Part shown: positions 27,689-38,500 of the stretch, one piece after another | How the letters are laid out: each line of letters begins with the position of its first letter | How positions within the stretch are numbered: position 1 is the stretch's first letter | NCBI GenBank assembly: GCA_015057425.1 | Contig: SVEL01000010.1 | Coordinates: 1-64,000 of the forward strand | From: Lachnospiraceae bacterium | GTDB lineage: Bacteria; Bacillota; Clostridia; Lachnospirales; Lachnospiraceae | DNA length: 64,000 bases | Direction: 5' to 3' | Notes under the pieces: model-generated | Seen by the model: only the letters and a program-made list of their open reading frames with translations | Database searches by the model: none | Told to the model about the DNA's origin: nothing | Translations under genes and position numbers: made by a program

Positions 27689-28123
27689 TTAACTTTTCTC
27701 CCATTTAAAAATCACGAATCCGGCAATGGCCACAAGTGCACCGATTAGCTTCTGCCAGCTAAACTCTGCTTTTTCAACTCCAAACAGGCCAAACAGCTCG
27801 ATAAGATATGCAACTATAAGCTGTGAAATAATTATAGCTAAAACTGCCTGTGCCGGTCCTGCATTTTCCATACTTTTAATAACCGTATATGTTATAAATG
27901 CGCCTATAACGCCGCCTAAAAGCATATATTTGTTATCTACTTTTGCAATTGCAGAAAACTTATCCCTTCCTGTTACAAACCATGCCACAAGGCACGTGAG
28001 AAGCGCCGTAAACTGTACAAATGAAGCTGATACCCATATCCCTGACTGTTTAGTAACTTCCGTATTAAACACTCCCTGCACACTCATAAGTGCACCTGAT
28101 ATTAAGGCTACTATAATCCACAT
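27689..28123 (-). CDS. YdcZ-type DMT-family membrane protein (DUF606)
   Basis: A 144-residue protein with five hydrophobic segments, matching half-size DMT superfamily members of the YdcZ/DUF606 group, with the typical ALMSVQGVFNTEV near the start and GALVAIAGFVIF at the end. Such proteins probably act as dimeric exporters; the substrate is unknown. The start is ATG 28123 with GAGAGGAG; the frame extends to an ATG at 28147 inside a terminator stem, which is not a likely start. Confidence 0.8.
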   Translation of the reverse strand: MWIIVALISGALMSVQGVFNTEVTKQSGIWVSASFVQFTALLTCLVAWFVTGRDKFSAIAKVDNKYMLLGGVIGAFITYTVIKSMENAGPAQAVLAIIISQLIVAYLIELFGLFGVEKAEFSWQKLIGALVAIAGFVIFKWEKS

Positions 28124-28136
28124 AATTTCTCCTCTC

Positions 28137-28186
28137 AAAAAAGCCATTATCGATAATATTATTTATTACCGACAATGGCTTTTTTT
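28137..28186 (-). terminator. Terminator between the solute-binding protein and YdcZ-type genes
   Basis: 16-bp arms (AAAAAAGCCATTATCG and a near-perfect complement with one G-U type change) around a 17-base loop, with T-runs on both ends. It ends the gene at 28203-29591. Confidence 0.85.
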
Positions 28187-28202
28187 ATTCATTATGTGTT
28201 AT

Positions 28203-29591
28203 TTAGTTTAAGTTAACCAAAAAATCCGATATAATTTCTTCAACTGCACTATTGTCTATGATAATCTCTTCATCTTCTGCACCTTCATCCGGAATAATTG
28301 TCTCTGTTGTAGCTGCATTTACTGACTTAAAGAGATTTTCTATTTTAAGCCAATAATCCGAAAGTCTTATAAGCTTAGGAAATCCCGTTGAATATGCATA
28401 TTCGTTTGCAATTTCCATAAGGGCATCATTATCATATGTCTTCATCTTCTTTGCAGGTAACAATCCTGTTATATCATACAACTTAAATGAAATATTAAAT
28501 GTAAGATATGAGGCAAACTCCTCAGCTCTTGTTACATCTGAAGAATATGGATTAACAACAACTATATCCGTTTCTGATAAAGGACATGTTCCGAGAGTAC
28601 TTGAAAGCTGTGGTAACGGGCATACACCATATTCCACTCCGAGTCCGTCAAGTTCCTTTAAGCTCTTAATGTTAAGTATTGTAAATACTATCTTTCCTTC
28701 CGAAAAATCGCTTACAATCTGCTGATAATTTTCTTCTTCAGTACCTGTTGCTTTACTTTCAAGTGAGAAATAATCATATAATTCTTTATAATATAATATT
28801 GCGGAACTGAATTTTTCTTCATCAACGTCAATCTCTTCATCTTTTGCTGAATAAGTTCCTTTAAAGTCTATATACTTTCCTATAAATCCGTAATTAGACT
28901 TCATATTGTTAGCATCCCACACTATAATATCTTCAACAACACTATAGTCAACGATTTCTTCTGTCTCCGTTCCTTCCTCAGTACCGGCATTTGTCTCTTC
29001 TCCTGACTCTTCGCTTGAATCATTTTCTCCAAGATCATTAAAATTTTCTGCATATAACTTAATATCATCAAATGTTGAAGGTACACTTGTAACATATTTT
29101 TTGTTATATACAAATGCTGACATTTCAAATCCCAAAGGATATGCATAATACTTATCCTTATAAGTTATTGATTCAAGGGCAGCTTTACTATAATTATCCT
29201 CGTTCACTTTGTTGTTTGTGTTTTCTTTGCAAAGTCCCAAAAGATATAACTCTTCAAGATTCTGACTGTTTGTAATGTATAAGTCCGGCATCTGACCTGC
29301 ATTTCCGTTGGCTTCTGCAATGGCGTCAATCATATCTCCCTGCTCTGATGCACTGATATATTTAATCACTACATCTATACCGCTTGCCGTCTTATATGTA
29401 TCAGCAACATACTTAAGATATTCACCATATTCTTCATAAGAATACCAAATTATAATTTCATCTTTTTCTTCCGGCTTATTCTGTTCCTTAAGTTCGTTAT
29501 CTTCACGAACTGCTTTATATTCCTTAACGCCCATTACTACAAGCAATGAAACCAGGACCATAAATAATATAGCAATTATTTTCTTAATCAT
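28203..29591 (-). CDS. Extracellular solute-binding protein, membrane-anchored
   Basis: A 462-residue family-1-type solute-binding protein (sugar-like fold: EIIIWYSYEEYGEYLKYVADTY ... DLYITNSQNLEEL). It has an N-terminal hydrophobic segment (3-21) but no lipobox Cys, so it is probably held by an uncleaved anchor or released by signal peptidase I. An acidic low-complexity insert lies at about 195-220 (runs of Glu, Ser, Thr), and another acidic stretch near the C-terminus (EGAEDEEIIID). No ABC permease genes are adjacent. It is followed downstream only by its terminator; argD lies 23 bp upstream, so it may be in the argJBD transcript. The ligand is unknown. Confidence 0.75.
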   Translation of the reverse strand: MIKKIIAILFMVLVSLLVVMGVKEYKAVREDNELKEQNKPEEKDEIIIWYSYEEYGEYLKYVADTYKTASGIDVVIKYISASEQGDMIDAIAEANGNAGQMPDLYITNSQNLEELYLLGLCKENTNNKVNEDNYSKAALESITYKDKYYAYPLGFEMSAFVYNKKYVTSVPSTFDDIKLYAENFNDLGENDSSEESGEETNAGTEEGTETEEIVDYSVVEDIIVWDANNMKSNYGFIGKYIDFKGTYSAKDEEIDVDEEKFSSAILYYKELYDYFSLESKATGTEEENYQQIVSDFSEGKIVFTILNIKSLKELDGLGVEYGVCPLPQLSSTLGTCPLSETDIVVVNPYSSDVTRAEEFASYLTFNISFKLYDITGLLPAKKMKTYDNDALMEIANEYAYSTGFPKLIRLSDYWLKIENLFKSVNAATTETIIPDEGAEDEEIIIDNSAVEEIISDFLVNLN

Positions 29592-29614
29592 ATCGGTTTC
29601 CTTTCATGCCAAAG

Positions 29615-30808
29615 TTACTTCATGCTGTTTAAAACAGTTCTCAGTATTTCTGCCATCTCATCTATATGTTCCGGAGTAATCACAAGCGGCGGTACAAATC
29701 TGATTACATTTCCGCCTGCTGATATAACTATCAGACCATTTTCAATTGATTTTGCCACGACTTCACCTACAGGCTTTTCACATACAAGCCCCTGCATAAG
29801 ACCCATACCTCTTCTTTCTGTAATAAAGTCATAATCATTTACTATATCTTCCAAAACTTTTTCAAAATATTTTGAAACTTCCGTTACATGTGAAATTACA
29901 TTATGCTTTTCAAACATATCCATAACTGTCGATACCGCTCTGGTAGCAAGCGGATTACCGCCGTATGTAGTTCCGTGGTCTCCCGGAACAAGTGCATATG
30001 CTGCTTTTCCCTTTGCCATAAAGGCTCCTACAGGAACTCCGCATCCAACTGCCTTTGCTACTGTAACAACATCAGGAAGAACATCATAATGTTCATAAGC
30101 AAACATCCTGCCTGTTCTACCCATACCGCACTGGATTTCATCACATATCATAAGTATATCATTGTCATCACAAATTTTTCTGATACCTTTGATAAATTCA
30201 TCAGTTGCAGGATATATTCCGCCTTCACCCTGTAAAGTTTCAAGTATAATTGCACATGTCTTTTCATTTACAAGAGCTTTTACACTTTCAAGGTCGTTAT
30301 ATTTTGCAAACTTTATACCACCTATAAGCGGTCTGAATGGTGCCTGATACTTTTCATTACCTGTTACAGACAATGCTCCGAGGCTTCTTCCATGGAAAGA
30401 ATGTTCCATGGCAATTATCTCATGGTCATCGCATCCATCCTTATCATATGCATATCTTCTTGCAATCTTTATGGCACCTTCGATAGCTTCTGTTCCACTG
30501 TTCGTAAAGAACACCTTATCCATTCCTGCTGCCTTTGTTAACTTTTCACCGGCTTCCATTGAAGGAACATTATAGAAAAGATTTGATGTATGCATAAGCT
30601 TATCTATCTGGTCTTTTAATGCATCACTATATTCTTTATTATTGTAACCAAATGCACATACAGCTATACCTGCCGCGAAGTCAAGGTACTTTTTGCCGTC
30701 TGTGTCATAAAGGTATACACCTTCACCTTTGTCAAGAACAAGTCCGAATCTGTTATATGTTTTGTATAAGACTTCTTCTGCTTTATCTATATATATCTGT
30801 TTATCCAT
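29615..30808 (-). CDS. argD: Acetylornithine aminotransferase
   Basis: A 397-residue class-III PLP aminotransferase that converts N-acetylglutamate semialdehyde to N-acetylornithine. Visible are FFTNSGTEAIEGAIK, the DEIQCGMGRTG block around the cofactor-binding Asp, and the lysine in VTVAKAVGCG (Schiff base). The length is typical. It follows argB in an argJ-argB-argD transcript and has GGAGTGAT before the ATG. It could also act on other omega-amino acids, but the context supports arginine. Confidence 0.95.
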   Translation of the reverse strand: MDKQIYIDKAEEVLYKTYNRFGLVLDKGEGVYLYDTDGKKYLDFAAGIAVCAFGYNNKEYSDALKDQIDKLMHTSNLFYNVPSMEAGEKLTKAAGMDKVFFTNSGTEAIEGAIKIARRYAYDKDGCDDHEIIAMEHSFHGRSLGALSVTGNEKYQAPFRPLIGGIKFAKYNDLESVKALVNEKTCAIILETLQGEGGIYPATDEFIKGIRKICDDNDILMICDEIQCGMGRTGRMFAYEHYDVLPDVVTVAKAVGCGVPVGAFMAKGKAAYALVPGDHGTTYGGNPLATRAVSTVMDMFEKHNVISHVTEVSKYFEKVLEDIVNDYDFITERRGMGLMQGLVCEKPVGEVVAKSIENGLIVISAGGNVIRFVPPLVITPEHIDEMAEILRTVLNSMK

Positions 30809-30822
30809 AATATCACTCCGTT

Positions 30823-31737
30823 CTATTTCTCCACGTAATATTTAACGTCAGAATCATGAAGAATAGCTGTTCCGATACCTTTATTAGTAAAGATTTCAAG
30901 TAACAGACAATGAAGAATTCTTCCGTCAAGGATATGAACTCTTGAAACACCATTTTCAATGGCATCAATACAATTGCTGAGTTTTGGAAGCATACCGCCA
31001 CCGATATTTCCTGACTTAAGAAGTTCTCTTGCTTCATTTACAGTTATCTCAGATATAAGTGTATTCGGATCGTTAGGGTCCATATATACACCTTCTATAT
31101 CTGTAAGGAATGCAAGTTTTTCAGCCTTAACTGCTCTTGCAACTGCACACGCAGCATCATCTGCATTAATATTGTAGGTATTGAATTCTTTATCCATACC
31201 GATAGGACTTATAATAGGAAGATAATCATTTTCAAGTAAATCGTGTACAATCTTACCGTCTACTTCTACGATTTCTCCTACGAAACCTATATCCTCGCCA
31301 TTTGAATACTTTTTAGAGCATTTAAATAAGCCGCCGTCTTTACCGCTTATGCTTACTGCCTTAACGCCAAGTTCTTCAACCATTCTTACAAGTTCTTTGC
31401 CTACTTTTCCCAATACCATTTCTGCTATTTCCATAGTAGGTGCATCTGTAACACGAAGACCGTTTACAAACTTAGTTTCAAGGCCTGCTTTGGCTATCCA
31501 CTTGCTGATTTCTTTTCCGCCACCGTGTACAATAATCGGTTTAAAACCTATAAGTTTAAGAAGAGTAACATCTTCGATTACACTTTTCTTGATTTCTTCG
31601 TCAACCATAGCACTGCCGCCATACTTAACTACTATTACTTTTCTGTTAAATCTCTGAATATAAGGAAGAGCCTCAACTAACACATTGGTCTTTTCCTGAA
31701 TGCTTAAAACATCTTCTTCAAATCTTTTCATAATCAC
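30823..31737 (-). CDS. argB: Acetylglutamate kinase
   Basis: A 304-residue amino-acid kinase that phosphorylates N-acetylglutamate. Motifs are [11 protein letters not shown] (about 33-43), [11 protein letters not shown] and the [10 protein letters not shown] block. The GTG at 31737 ([10 protein letters not shown]) has GAAAGG ten bases upstream; ATG 31731 is the alternative. The usual feedback-sensitive form has an N-terminal helix, present here ([20 protein letters not shown]), so arginine inhibition is likely. Confidence 0.95.
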   Translation of the reverse strand: MIMKRFEEDVLSIQEKTNVLVEALPYIQRFNRKVIVVKYGGSAMVDEEIKKSVIEDVTLLKLIGFKPIIVHGGGKEISKWIAKAGLETKFVNGLRVTDAPTMEIAEMVLGKVGKELVRMVEELGVKAVSISGKDGGLFKCSKKYSNGEDIGFVGEIVEVDGKIVHDLLENDYLPIISPIGMDKEFNTYNINADDAACAVARAVKAEKLAFLTDIEGVYMDPNDPNTLISEITVNEARELLKSGNIGGGMLPKLSNCIDAIENGVSRVHILDGRILHCLLLEIFTNKGIGTAILHDSDVKYYVEK

Positions 31738-31771
31738 TGCTTTATTTCCTTTCTATATGTCGTACTTAATA

Positions 31772-33001
31772 CTAACTTCTATAGTCTGCATTAATCTTTA
31801 CATAATCATATGTCAAATCGCATCCCCATGCAGTAGCTTCAAAGTTTCCTGCATTCATATCTGCTATTGCAGTCACTTCTTCTTCCGAAAGAATCTTTGT
31901 TGCTTCTTCCTCACTATAATCAGTAGCGCGTCCGTCTTTTACTATCTGAAGCTTTCCATATGCACTTTCAAAGTATAAGTCTACCTTTTCAGGGTCAAAC
32001 TCTACACCTGAATAACCGAGAGCACATAAAATCCTTCCCCAGTTTGCATCATGTCCGTAAATGGCAGCCTTTGTAAGACTTGATGTAACTACTGACTTTG
32101 CAAGTGTAACAGCTTCTTCTTTTGAAGGTGCATTTACAACTTTTACTTCAAATAATGCTGTTGCGCCCTCTCCGTCTCCTGCCATTTTCTTTGCAAGATA
32201 TGTATTGACTTCTTTCAACGCTTTTGTAAAAAGTTCGTAGTCTTCATTTTTCTCTGTAATTTCTTCATTACCTGCGAGACCATTTGCTATAACTACAAAT
32301 GTATCATTTGTTGATGTATCTCCGTCTACGGAAATCATATTGTATGTATCCTTAACATCTGCTTTAACAGCTTCTGTAAGTAATTCCTTACTTATATTAA
32401 TGTCTGTTGTTACAAATCCAAGCATTGTGCACATATTCGGATGTATCATACCTGAACCCTTACACATACCACCGATTGTTACTGTCTTGCCACCGATTTG
32501 TACTTCATATGCAATCTGCTTTGAGACAGTATCAGTTGTCATAATAGCTTCTGCCGCCATAGTTCCTGCTTCTAACGTATCCTTTAACTCAGGTATAAGT
32601 AATTCTATACCTTTATTAATCTTATCCATTGGAAGCTGTCTTCCTATAACCCCTGTTGATGCAACAAGAACCGCATCTTCATCTATATTTAATCCTTTGG
32701 CAGTAGCACAGGCCATCTGTCTGCAGTATTCCATACCTTCACTGCCTGTACATGCATTTGCAACTCCACTGTTAACTACTATCGCCTGTACATATCTGCT
32801 TTCGTCTACAACCTTCATGTCCCATTTAACCGGAGCTGCTTTAACTACATTGGTTGTAAATGTTGCAGCTGCTTTACATGGCACACTACTGTACACCATT
32901 GCCATATCCTTTTTTCCTGTATGGCCGTTCTTAATACCTACTTCAAGACCTGCTGCGCTAAAACCTTTTGCAGCAGTAACACCACCATCGATTTTCTTCA
33001 T
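31772..33001 (-). CDS. argJ: Bifunctional glutamate N-acetyltransferase/ornithine acetyltransferase
   Basis: A 409-residue ArgJ, which recycles the acetyl group of N-acetylornithine to glutamate and may also use acetyl-CoA. It is an Ntn-fold enzyme that self-cleaves before Thr; the site is KGSGMIHPNMCTMLGF, with the nucleophile the Thr before MLGF (the usual residue before it, Ala, is Cys here). The C-terminal YGHDANWGRI block is also present. First gene of the argJBD transcript. Confidence 0.95.
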   Translation of the reverse strand: MKKIDGGVTAAKGFSAAGLEVGIKNGHTGKKDMAMVYSSVPCKAAATFTTNVVKAAPVKWDMKVVDESRYVQAIVVNSGVANACTGSEGMEYCRQMACATAKGLNIDEDAVLVASTGVIGRQLPMDKINKGIELLIPELKDTLEAGTMAAEAIMTTDTVSKQIAYEVQIGGKTVTIGGMCKGSGMIHPNMCTMLGFVTTDINISKELLTEAVKADVKDTYNMISVDGDTSTNDTFVVIANGLAGNEEITEKNEDYELFTKALKEVNTYLAKKMAGDGEGATALFEVKVVNAPSKEEAVTLAKSVVTSSLTKAAIYGHDANWGRILCALGYSGVEFDPEKVDLYFESAYGKLQIVKDGRATDYSEEEATKILSEEEVTAIADMNAGNFEATAWGCDLTYDYVKINADYRS

Positions 33002-33048
33002 AATGTGTTCCTTCTTTCCTATTTAAATGGATTTATCCCATCTTTACT

Positions 33049-33077
33049 ATTATAATTCAACCATAAGAATTTGTCTA
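33049..33077 (-). promoter_or_regulatory. argJBD promoter
   Basis: On the minus strand TAGACA (33072-33077), a 17-base spacer and TATAAT (33049-33054), about 48 bases before argJ. Confidence 0.8.
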
Positions 33078-33111
33078 TATACATAAAAACAAATTTCTTT
33101 AATTAAATTAA

Positions 33112-33124
33112 GCATAATTATACA
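33112..33124. promoter_or_regulatory. Candidate ARG box (ArgR operator)
   Basis: GCATAATTATACA fits the core GNATWWWWATNCA of the ArgR/AhrC operator. It lies in the 237-bp gap between divergent argJ and argG, upstream of both promoters. Less perfect related sequences (tgcaatat, near 33141; atgtatatttatgatacat, near 33195) could be further half-sites. The rest of the gap is plain AT-rich DNA. Confidence 0.5.
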
Positions 33125-33174
33125 TTGTAATTTAAATTTATGCAATATTTTTTGTAAATTTATTAAAATTTGTG

Positions 33175-33203
33175 TTGCAAAACAAAATAAGTTGATGTAT
33201 ATT
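33175..33203 (+). promoter_or_regulatory. argG promoter
   Basis: TTGCAA (33175-33180), a 17-base spacer and TATATT (33198-33203), 36 bases before argG. Confidence 0.65.
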
Positions 33204-33238
33204 TATGATACATTACTTAATGAAAGGAATATTTAGAT

Positions 33239-34456
33239 ATGAAAGAAAAAGTCATTTTAGCTTATTCAGGTGGTCTTGATACTACTGCCATTATTCCATG
33301 GTTAAAGGAAAATTATGATTATGATGTTGTATGTGTATGTATCGATGTTGGTCAGGGTAACGAACTTGACGGTCTTGAAGAAAGAGCAAAGCTTTCAGGC
33401 GCTGAAAAGTTATACATAGAAGATATTGTTGATGAATTTGTTGATGAATACATTATTCCTTGTGTTCAGGCAAATGCTGTATATGAAAATAAATATTTAC
33501 TTGGTACTTCAATGGCAAGACCGGGTATTGCAAAGAGACTTGTTGAAATAGCACGTAAAGAAGGTGCTGTTGCTATCTGCCACGGTGCTACAGGTAAAGG
33601 TAACGACCAGGTACGTTTTGAACTTGGTATCAAAGCTTTAGCTCCTGACCTTAAGATTATTGCTCCATGGAGATGCAATGATACTTGGAAAATGCAGTCA
33701 CGTGAAGATGAAATCGAATACTGCAAACAGCATGGTATTGATCTTCCATTCTCAGCTGATTCAAGCTACAGCCGTGACCGTAACCTTTGGCATATCAGCC
33801 ATGAAGGTCTTGAACTTGAAGATCCTGCAAACGAACCAAACTATGATCACCTTTTAGTTCTTGGTGTTACACCTGAAAAGGCACCTGAAGAAGGCGAATA
33901 CGTAACTATGACATTTGAAAAAGGTAAGCCTGTATCACTTAACGGTAAGGCTATGAAAGCTTCTGACATCATCAAAGAACTTAACGTTCTCGGCGGCAAG
34001 CATGGTATCGGTATCGTAGATATCGTTGAAAACCGTGTAGTTGGTATGAAATCCCGTGGTGTATATGAGACACCGGGCGGAACTATCCTTATGGAAGCTC
34101 ATGCTCAGCTTGAAGAACTTATCCTTGACAGAGATACTCTTGCATTTAAGAAGGGTATCGGCAACAAATTTGCCGATGTTGTATATGAAGGAAAATGGTT
34201 TACACCTCTTCGTGAAGCACTTCAGGCATTTATCGAATCTACTCAGGAATACGTTACAGGTGAAGTTAAATTCAAATTATACAAAGGCAATATCATTAAA
34301 GCCGGTACAACTTCTCCATATTCACTTTACAGTGAATCACTTGCAAGTTTCACAACAGGTGAACTTTATGATCACCATGATGCAGAAGGTTTCATCAACC
34401 TTTTCGGACTTTCACTTAAGGTTCGTGCATTAAAGGAACTTGAAAGAAACAACTAA
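33239..34456 (+). CDS. argG: Argininosuccinate synthase
   Basis: A 405-residue enzyme that joins citrulline and aspartate with ATP. The N-type PP-loop ATP motif is AYSGGLDTT (residues 9-17), with the family blocks [10 protein letters not shown] and [23 protein letters not shown] site precedes the ATG. argH is not next to it, so that gene must lie elsewhere. Divergent from argJBD and probably controlled by the same operator region. It is a single-gene transcript ending at 34478-34505. Confidence 0.97.
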   Translation: MKEKVILAYSGGLDTTAIIPWLKENYDYDVVCVCIDVGQGNELDGLEERAKLSGAEKLYIEDIVDEFVDEYIIPCVQANAVYENKYLLGTSMARPGIAKRLVEIARKEGAVAICHGATGKGNDQVRFELGIKALAPDLKIIAPWRCNDTWKMQSREDEIEYCKQHGIDLPFSADSSYSRDRNLWHISHEGLELEDPANEPNYDHLLVLGVTPEKAPEEGEYVTMTFEKGKPVSLNGKAMKASDIIKELNVLGGKHGIGIVDIVENRVVGMKSRGVYETPGGTILMEAHAQLEELILDRDTLAFKKGIGNKFADVVYEGKWFTPLREALQAFIESTQEYVTGEVKFKLYKGNIIKAGTTSPYSLYSESLASFTTGELYDHHDAEGFINLFGLSLKVRALKELERNN

Positions 34457-34477
34457 TTTGATACTTATTGCATTTTT

Positions 34478-34505
34478 AAAGCAGTTGTCTCCGGATAACT
34501 GCTTT
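34478..34505 (+). terminator. Terminator after argG
   Basis: 9-bp arms AAAGCAGTT and AACTGCTTT with a 10-base loop, then a T-run. Confidence 0.85.
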
Positions 34506-34597
34506 TTTATTTCACAAATTTTTACTTTATCTTTTCATCACTTTGTAGTACAATTATAAGGTGTATGCTTGTACGCAAAAATATGGAGGATTTATTA

Positions 34598-35557
34598 ATG
34601 AAAAAAATCAGTGTTATTGTTCCTTGTTATAATGAAGAAGAAGTTGTTAATATCTTCTACGATACGACTAAGGAAATTGTAAATAAAATTGAAAATTACT
34701 ATTTTGAATTTATTTTCGTAGACGACGGCAGCCGGGATAAGACTCTTGAAAAGCTTGTTGCTTTGGCTTCGGAACATGAAGATGTTAAGTATATTACATT
34801 TTCAAGAAATTTTGGAAAAGAAGCGGCTATGTATGCAGGTTTAAAATTATCTGACGGCGATTATTGCATAGTTATGGATGCCGATCTTCAGCACCCACCT
34901 GCTCTTATTCCTATCTTCATCGAAGGTATCAATGAAGGTTATGATTGTTGCGCTGCTATGCGTACAACCAGAAAAGGTGAAAGTAAAATCCGCAGTCTTT
35001 TTTCCAAGACATTTTACAAAATCAGCAACAGTCTCACTGATGTAAAGCTTGCACAAAATGCTGTAGATTACAGAATCATGTCAAGACAAATGGTTAATGC
35101 CGTACTTGCACTTTCTGAAGTACAGCGTTTCTCTAAAGGTATATTTGCGTGGGTTGGCTTTAAAACCAAGTGGGTTCCATATGAAAATGTTGAAAGAACT
35201 GTCGGTACTACAAAATGGAGTTTCACCGGTCTTCTCCGCTATGCAATAGACGGTATCACGGCCTTTTCCATCAAACCGCTCAGAATGCTTACGGGAATTG
35301 GATTTTTCATTTCCATTTTAGCTATTCTTTATATGATATGGACGATTGCAGAAGTATTCATATATGGCATTACCGTACCGGGATATGCTACTCTTCTCAC
35401 TGTATTGCTGTTTATGGGCGGTATAATCGAAGTTTCTCTGGGAATACTTGGTGAATATATAGGAAGAATATATATGGAATCTAAGAACAGACCAATATTT
35501 ATTCTTAAAGAAACCAATATCGAACTTACATCTTTAAATTGGGAAAAGGAAAAGTAA
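34598..35557 (+). CDS. Polyprenyl-phosphate glycosyltransferase (GT2, GtrB/DPM1-like)
   Basis: A 319-residue GT2 enzyme. It begins MKKISVIVPCYNEEE, with FVDDGSRD, the metal-binding VMDADLQHPP and, at the C-terminus, two membrane segments (about 230-250 and 265-290). This matches GtrB/CsbB-type enzymes that load a sugar on undecaprenyl phosphate. The start is ATG 34598, with GGAGG before it. It lies 3 bp from the GtrA-YfhO gene, which would flip and use the lipid-linked sugar, so it is probably a three-component glycosylation system of the cell wall polymer. Confidence 0.92.
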   Translation: MKKISVIVPCYNEEEVVNIFYDTTKEIVNKIENYYFEFIFVDDGSRDKTLEKLVALASEHEDVKYITFSRNFGKEAAMYAGLKLSDGDYCIVMDADLQHPPALIPIFIEGINEGYDCCAAMRTTRKGESKIRSLFSKTFYKISNSLTDVKLAQNAVDYRIMSRQMVNAVLALSEVQRFSKGIFAWVGFKTKWVPYENVERTVGTTKWSFTGLLRYAIDGITAFSIKPLRMLTGIGFFISILAILYMIWTIAEVFIYGITVPGYATLLTVLLFMGGIIEVSLGILGEYIGRIYMESKNRPIFILKETNIELTSLNWEKEK

Positions 35558-35560
35558 CCT

Positions 35561-38500
35561 ATGAAGCTGATAAATAAATTTCTTAACCGCGAAACCATAT
35601 TCTATCTGATATTTGGCGTACTTACTACTATCGTCAATTTTGTAGTATTTACTCCATTAAATGAGTTAGGTATGAACAGCATCATTGCAAATACCATAGC
35701 ATGGGTTGCAGCTGTCATTTTTGCATATATAACAAATAAAATATTCGTTTTCAATTCCACTACAAAAGGAATTACAAATATTTCAAAGGAAATATTGATG
35801 TTTTTTCTTGCCCGTGTATTTTCCCTGTTAGTGGAAAACGTTGGTCTGCTAATTGCAGATATCGTAAATATAAATACATATGTCGCAAAGATTTTCTTAG
35901 CGGTTTTTGTAGTAATAATCAATTATGTATTAAGTAAACTGATAATTTTCAATAAGGAGGATTCTCTTATGAAAACGCTGTCAAATAAGATAAAAGAGAA
36001 TAACAGTCTTTTGGTTGCCATGGGCATCGCTTTTATAGTTCCGATAATTATTCTTGTCGGTATATTTATAGGACGCGAGGTTTTCCCATTTGGTGAACAG
36101 ATGTATCTCAGAAGTGACTGTTACCACCAGTACGCACCATTTTATAAAGAATTATACAGAAAGCTGACTACCGGCGGAAGTCTTACTTATTCATGGGAAA
36201 TAGGTATGGGTGTAAACTTTACTTCTCTTTACGCTTACTATCTTGCCAGCCCTGTAAATCTGCTTCTCGGTCTTGTGCCTGAAGCACATATTATAGAAGC
36301 TATGGAATTCTTTATAATCCTTAAGGTTGCTCTTGCTTGTACATTTTGTGCATATTATCTTTCAAAGCGTTACAAAACAACAAGCCTTGCAGTAGCCGCA
36401 TTTGGACTTTTCTATGGTTTCTCATCATACTATGCTGCTTACAGTTGGAACATTATGTGGCTTGACTGTCTTGCCCTGTTACCGCTTATTATTCTCGGTC
36501 TTGAAAGACTTGTTAAAAACAACAAATGTATATTATATTGTGTTGCCCTCGGCATCTCAATATTCTCTAACTATTACATTTCAATTATGATATGTATTTA
36601 CTGTGTAATTTACTTTATCTATCTTGTTTATACAGATGAAAGAAAGAAAACTTCTTATTTCGTTGCAAAGAGAAGTTTGAACTTTATTATTTACTCGGTT
36701 ATAGCAGGTGGTTTTGGTGCATGTCTTATATTACCTGAAATATACACTCTCGGTTTGTCATCATCAGGCGATTTCAATTTCCCTGCTTCATTGTCAAACT
36801 ACTTCTCTATTTTAGAGATGCTTTCAAGAAATGTAATGAATATGCATGCATCTATTTTTGATGCTCATGCACCAAACCTTTACTTTTCAGTTTGTGTATA
36901 TCTTCTTTTACCTTTGTATTTCTTCTGTTCAAAAGCTTCAAACAAACAGAAGATTGGAAAAGCAATTCTTGTTGTAATTTTCCTTTTAAGTTTTAACTTG
37001 AATATACCAAACTATATCTGGCACGGATTACACTTCCCTAACAGTCTTCCTTGCCGAGAATCATTTATTTTGATTTTCCTTTTAATTACAATGTGTTTTG
37101 AAGCCGCCATAGATTTTAAAGTATATACCAACAAACAGATTTTCGGCTCTTTTGCCGGCGGTATGGCACTGCTTCTTATACTTGAAGAATTATACGTTGG
37201 TTCTGTTGTATTTGATGAACCTGAAGACACTTATGTGTTCACATTTATTTATATGTCGATGTTCTTTGTATTTCTTTATCTGGTAGTTCTCCTGTGTGCA
37301 AGAAACTCCAAAATACGTAAGAATTTCGTTATTTATCTGTTGTTTGTTGTGGCTGTTGCCGAAGTTGCAATTAATACCAACGAAACCGGATACAGCGTTA
37401 CATCACGTACATCATATATAAAGGACAATGCGGCGATAGAATCTCTTGTTGAGCAGGTTGATGATGCTGACAGCAGTCTGTTCTACAGAATTGAAAAGTT
37501 AAACCGCAGAACAAAGAATGATGCGGCATGGAACGGATATTATGGCGTTTCCACATTCACTTCTACTGCCAACGCAGCAATTACTGAATTCCTTGGAAGG
37601 TTCGGATTTGAAAAGTCTGCAAATGCTTACTCTTCATACGGTATTACACCTTTGACATCCGGTATGCTTTCAATAAAGTATTATATAAGTAATGAAGTTA
37701 TTGCAGACAGCAAAGACTTAAGCCTCTATCTTTCAGATGAGGATAATGACAGATATATCTATAAGAATAACTTCTGGTTACCGCTTGGATATATGATTGA
37801 TGCAAATGCCCTTGACAATATTGCAATTGATGGTAACAATCCGTTCTCAATTCAGAATAAGTATGTAAATGCTGCCCTCGGCATAGATGACAGTGCCAAT
37901 GAAAATGTAACTAAGTTATTTACTCAGATTTCTGCTGTTTGTATAGGTGATGAGGTTGAAGTAACCGTAACAGAAGATTCACATGTATTTTTATATTTGA
38001 CTTCTTATGTTGATTCAGCTACTGTAACTGCTTACAATGAATATGATGATAGTTTCCACTACAACGAATCATTCTCCGGGCTTAACCACAGACAGATTCT
38101 TGACCTTGGAAACTTACCGGCAGGTACTATCGCTACTGTATCTACATCAGAATCCGTTTCATCTCTCCAGCTTTATGCATATGTGATGAATGAAACTTAC
38201 TTCGAAACAGTTTATAATGCTCTTGCAGATGAAGCTTTTGAAATTACTGAATTTAACGAAACACACATTAAAGGTACTGTAACTGCAAAAGAAAGCGGAC
38301 TTCTCCAGACAACCATCAACTATGATGAAGGTTGGAAAGCTTACGTAGACGGAGAAAAAGTCGAACTCAAATCTGTAAAAGGTGCTTTTATTGCAATAGA
38401 TGTTCCGGAAGGAACTCATACAATTGAATTTAAGTTCTTCCCTAAGGGACTTGCTATGGGATTAATGCTTACAATAATGTCATTTATAGCACTTGCCTGC

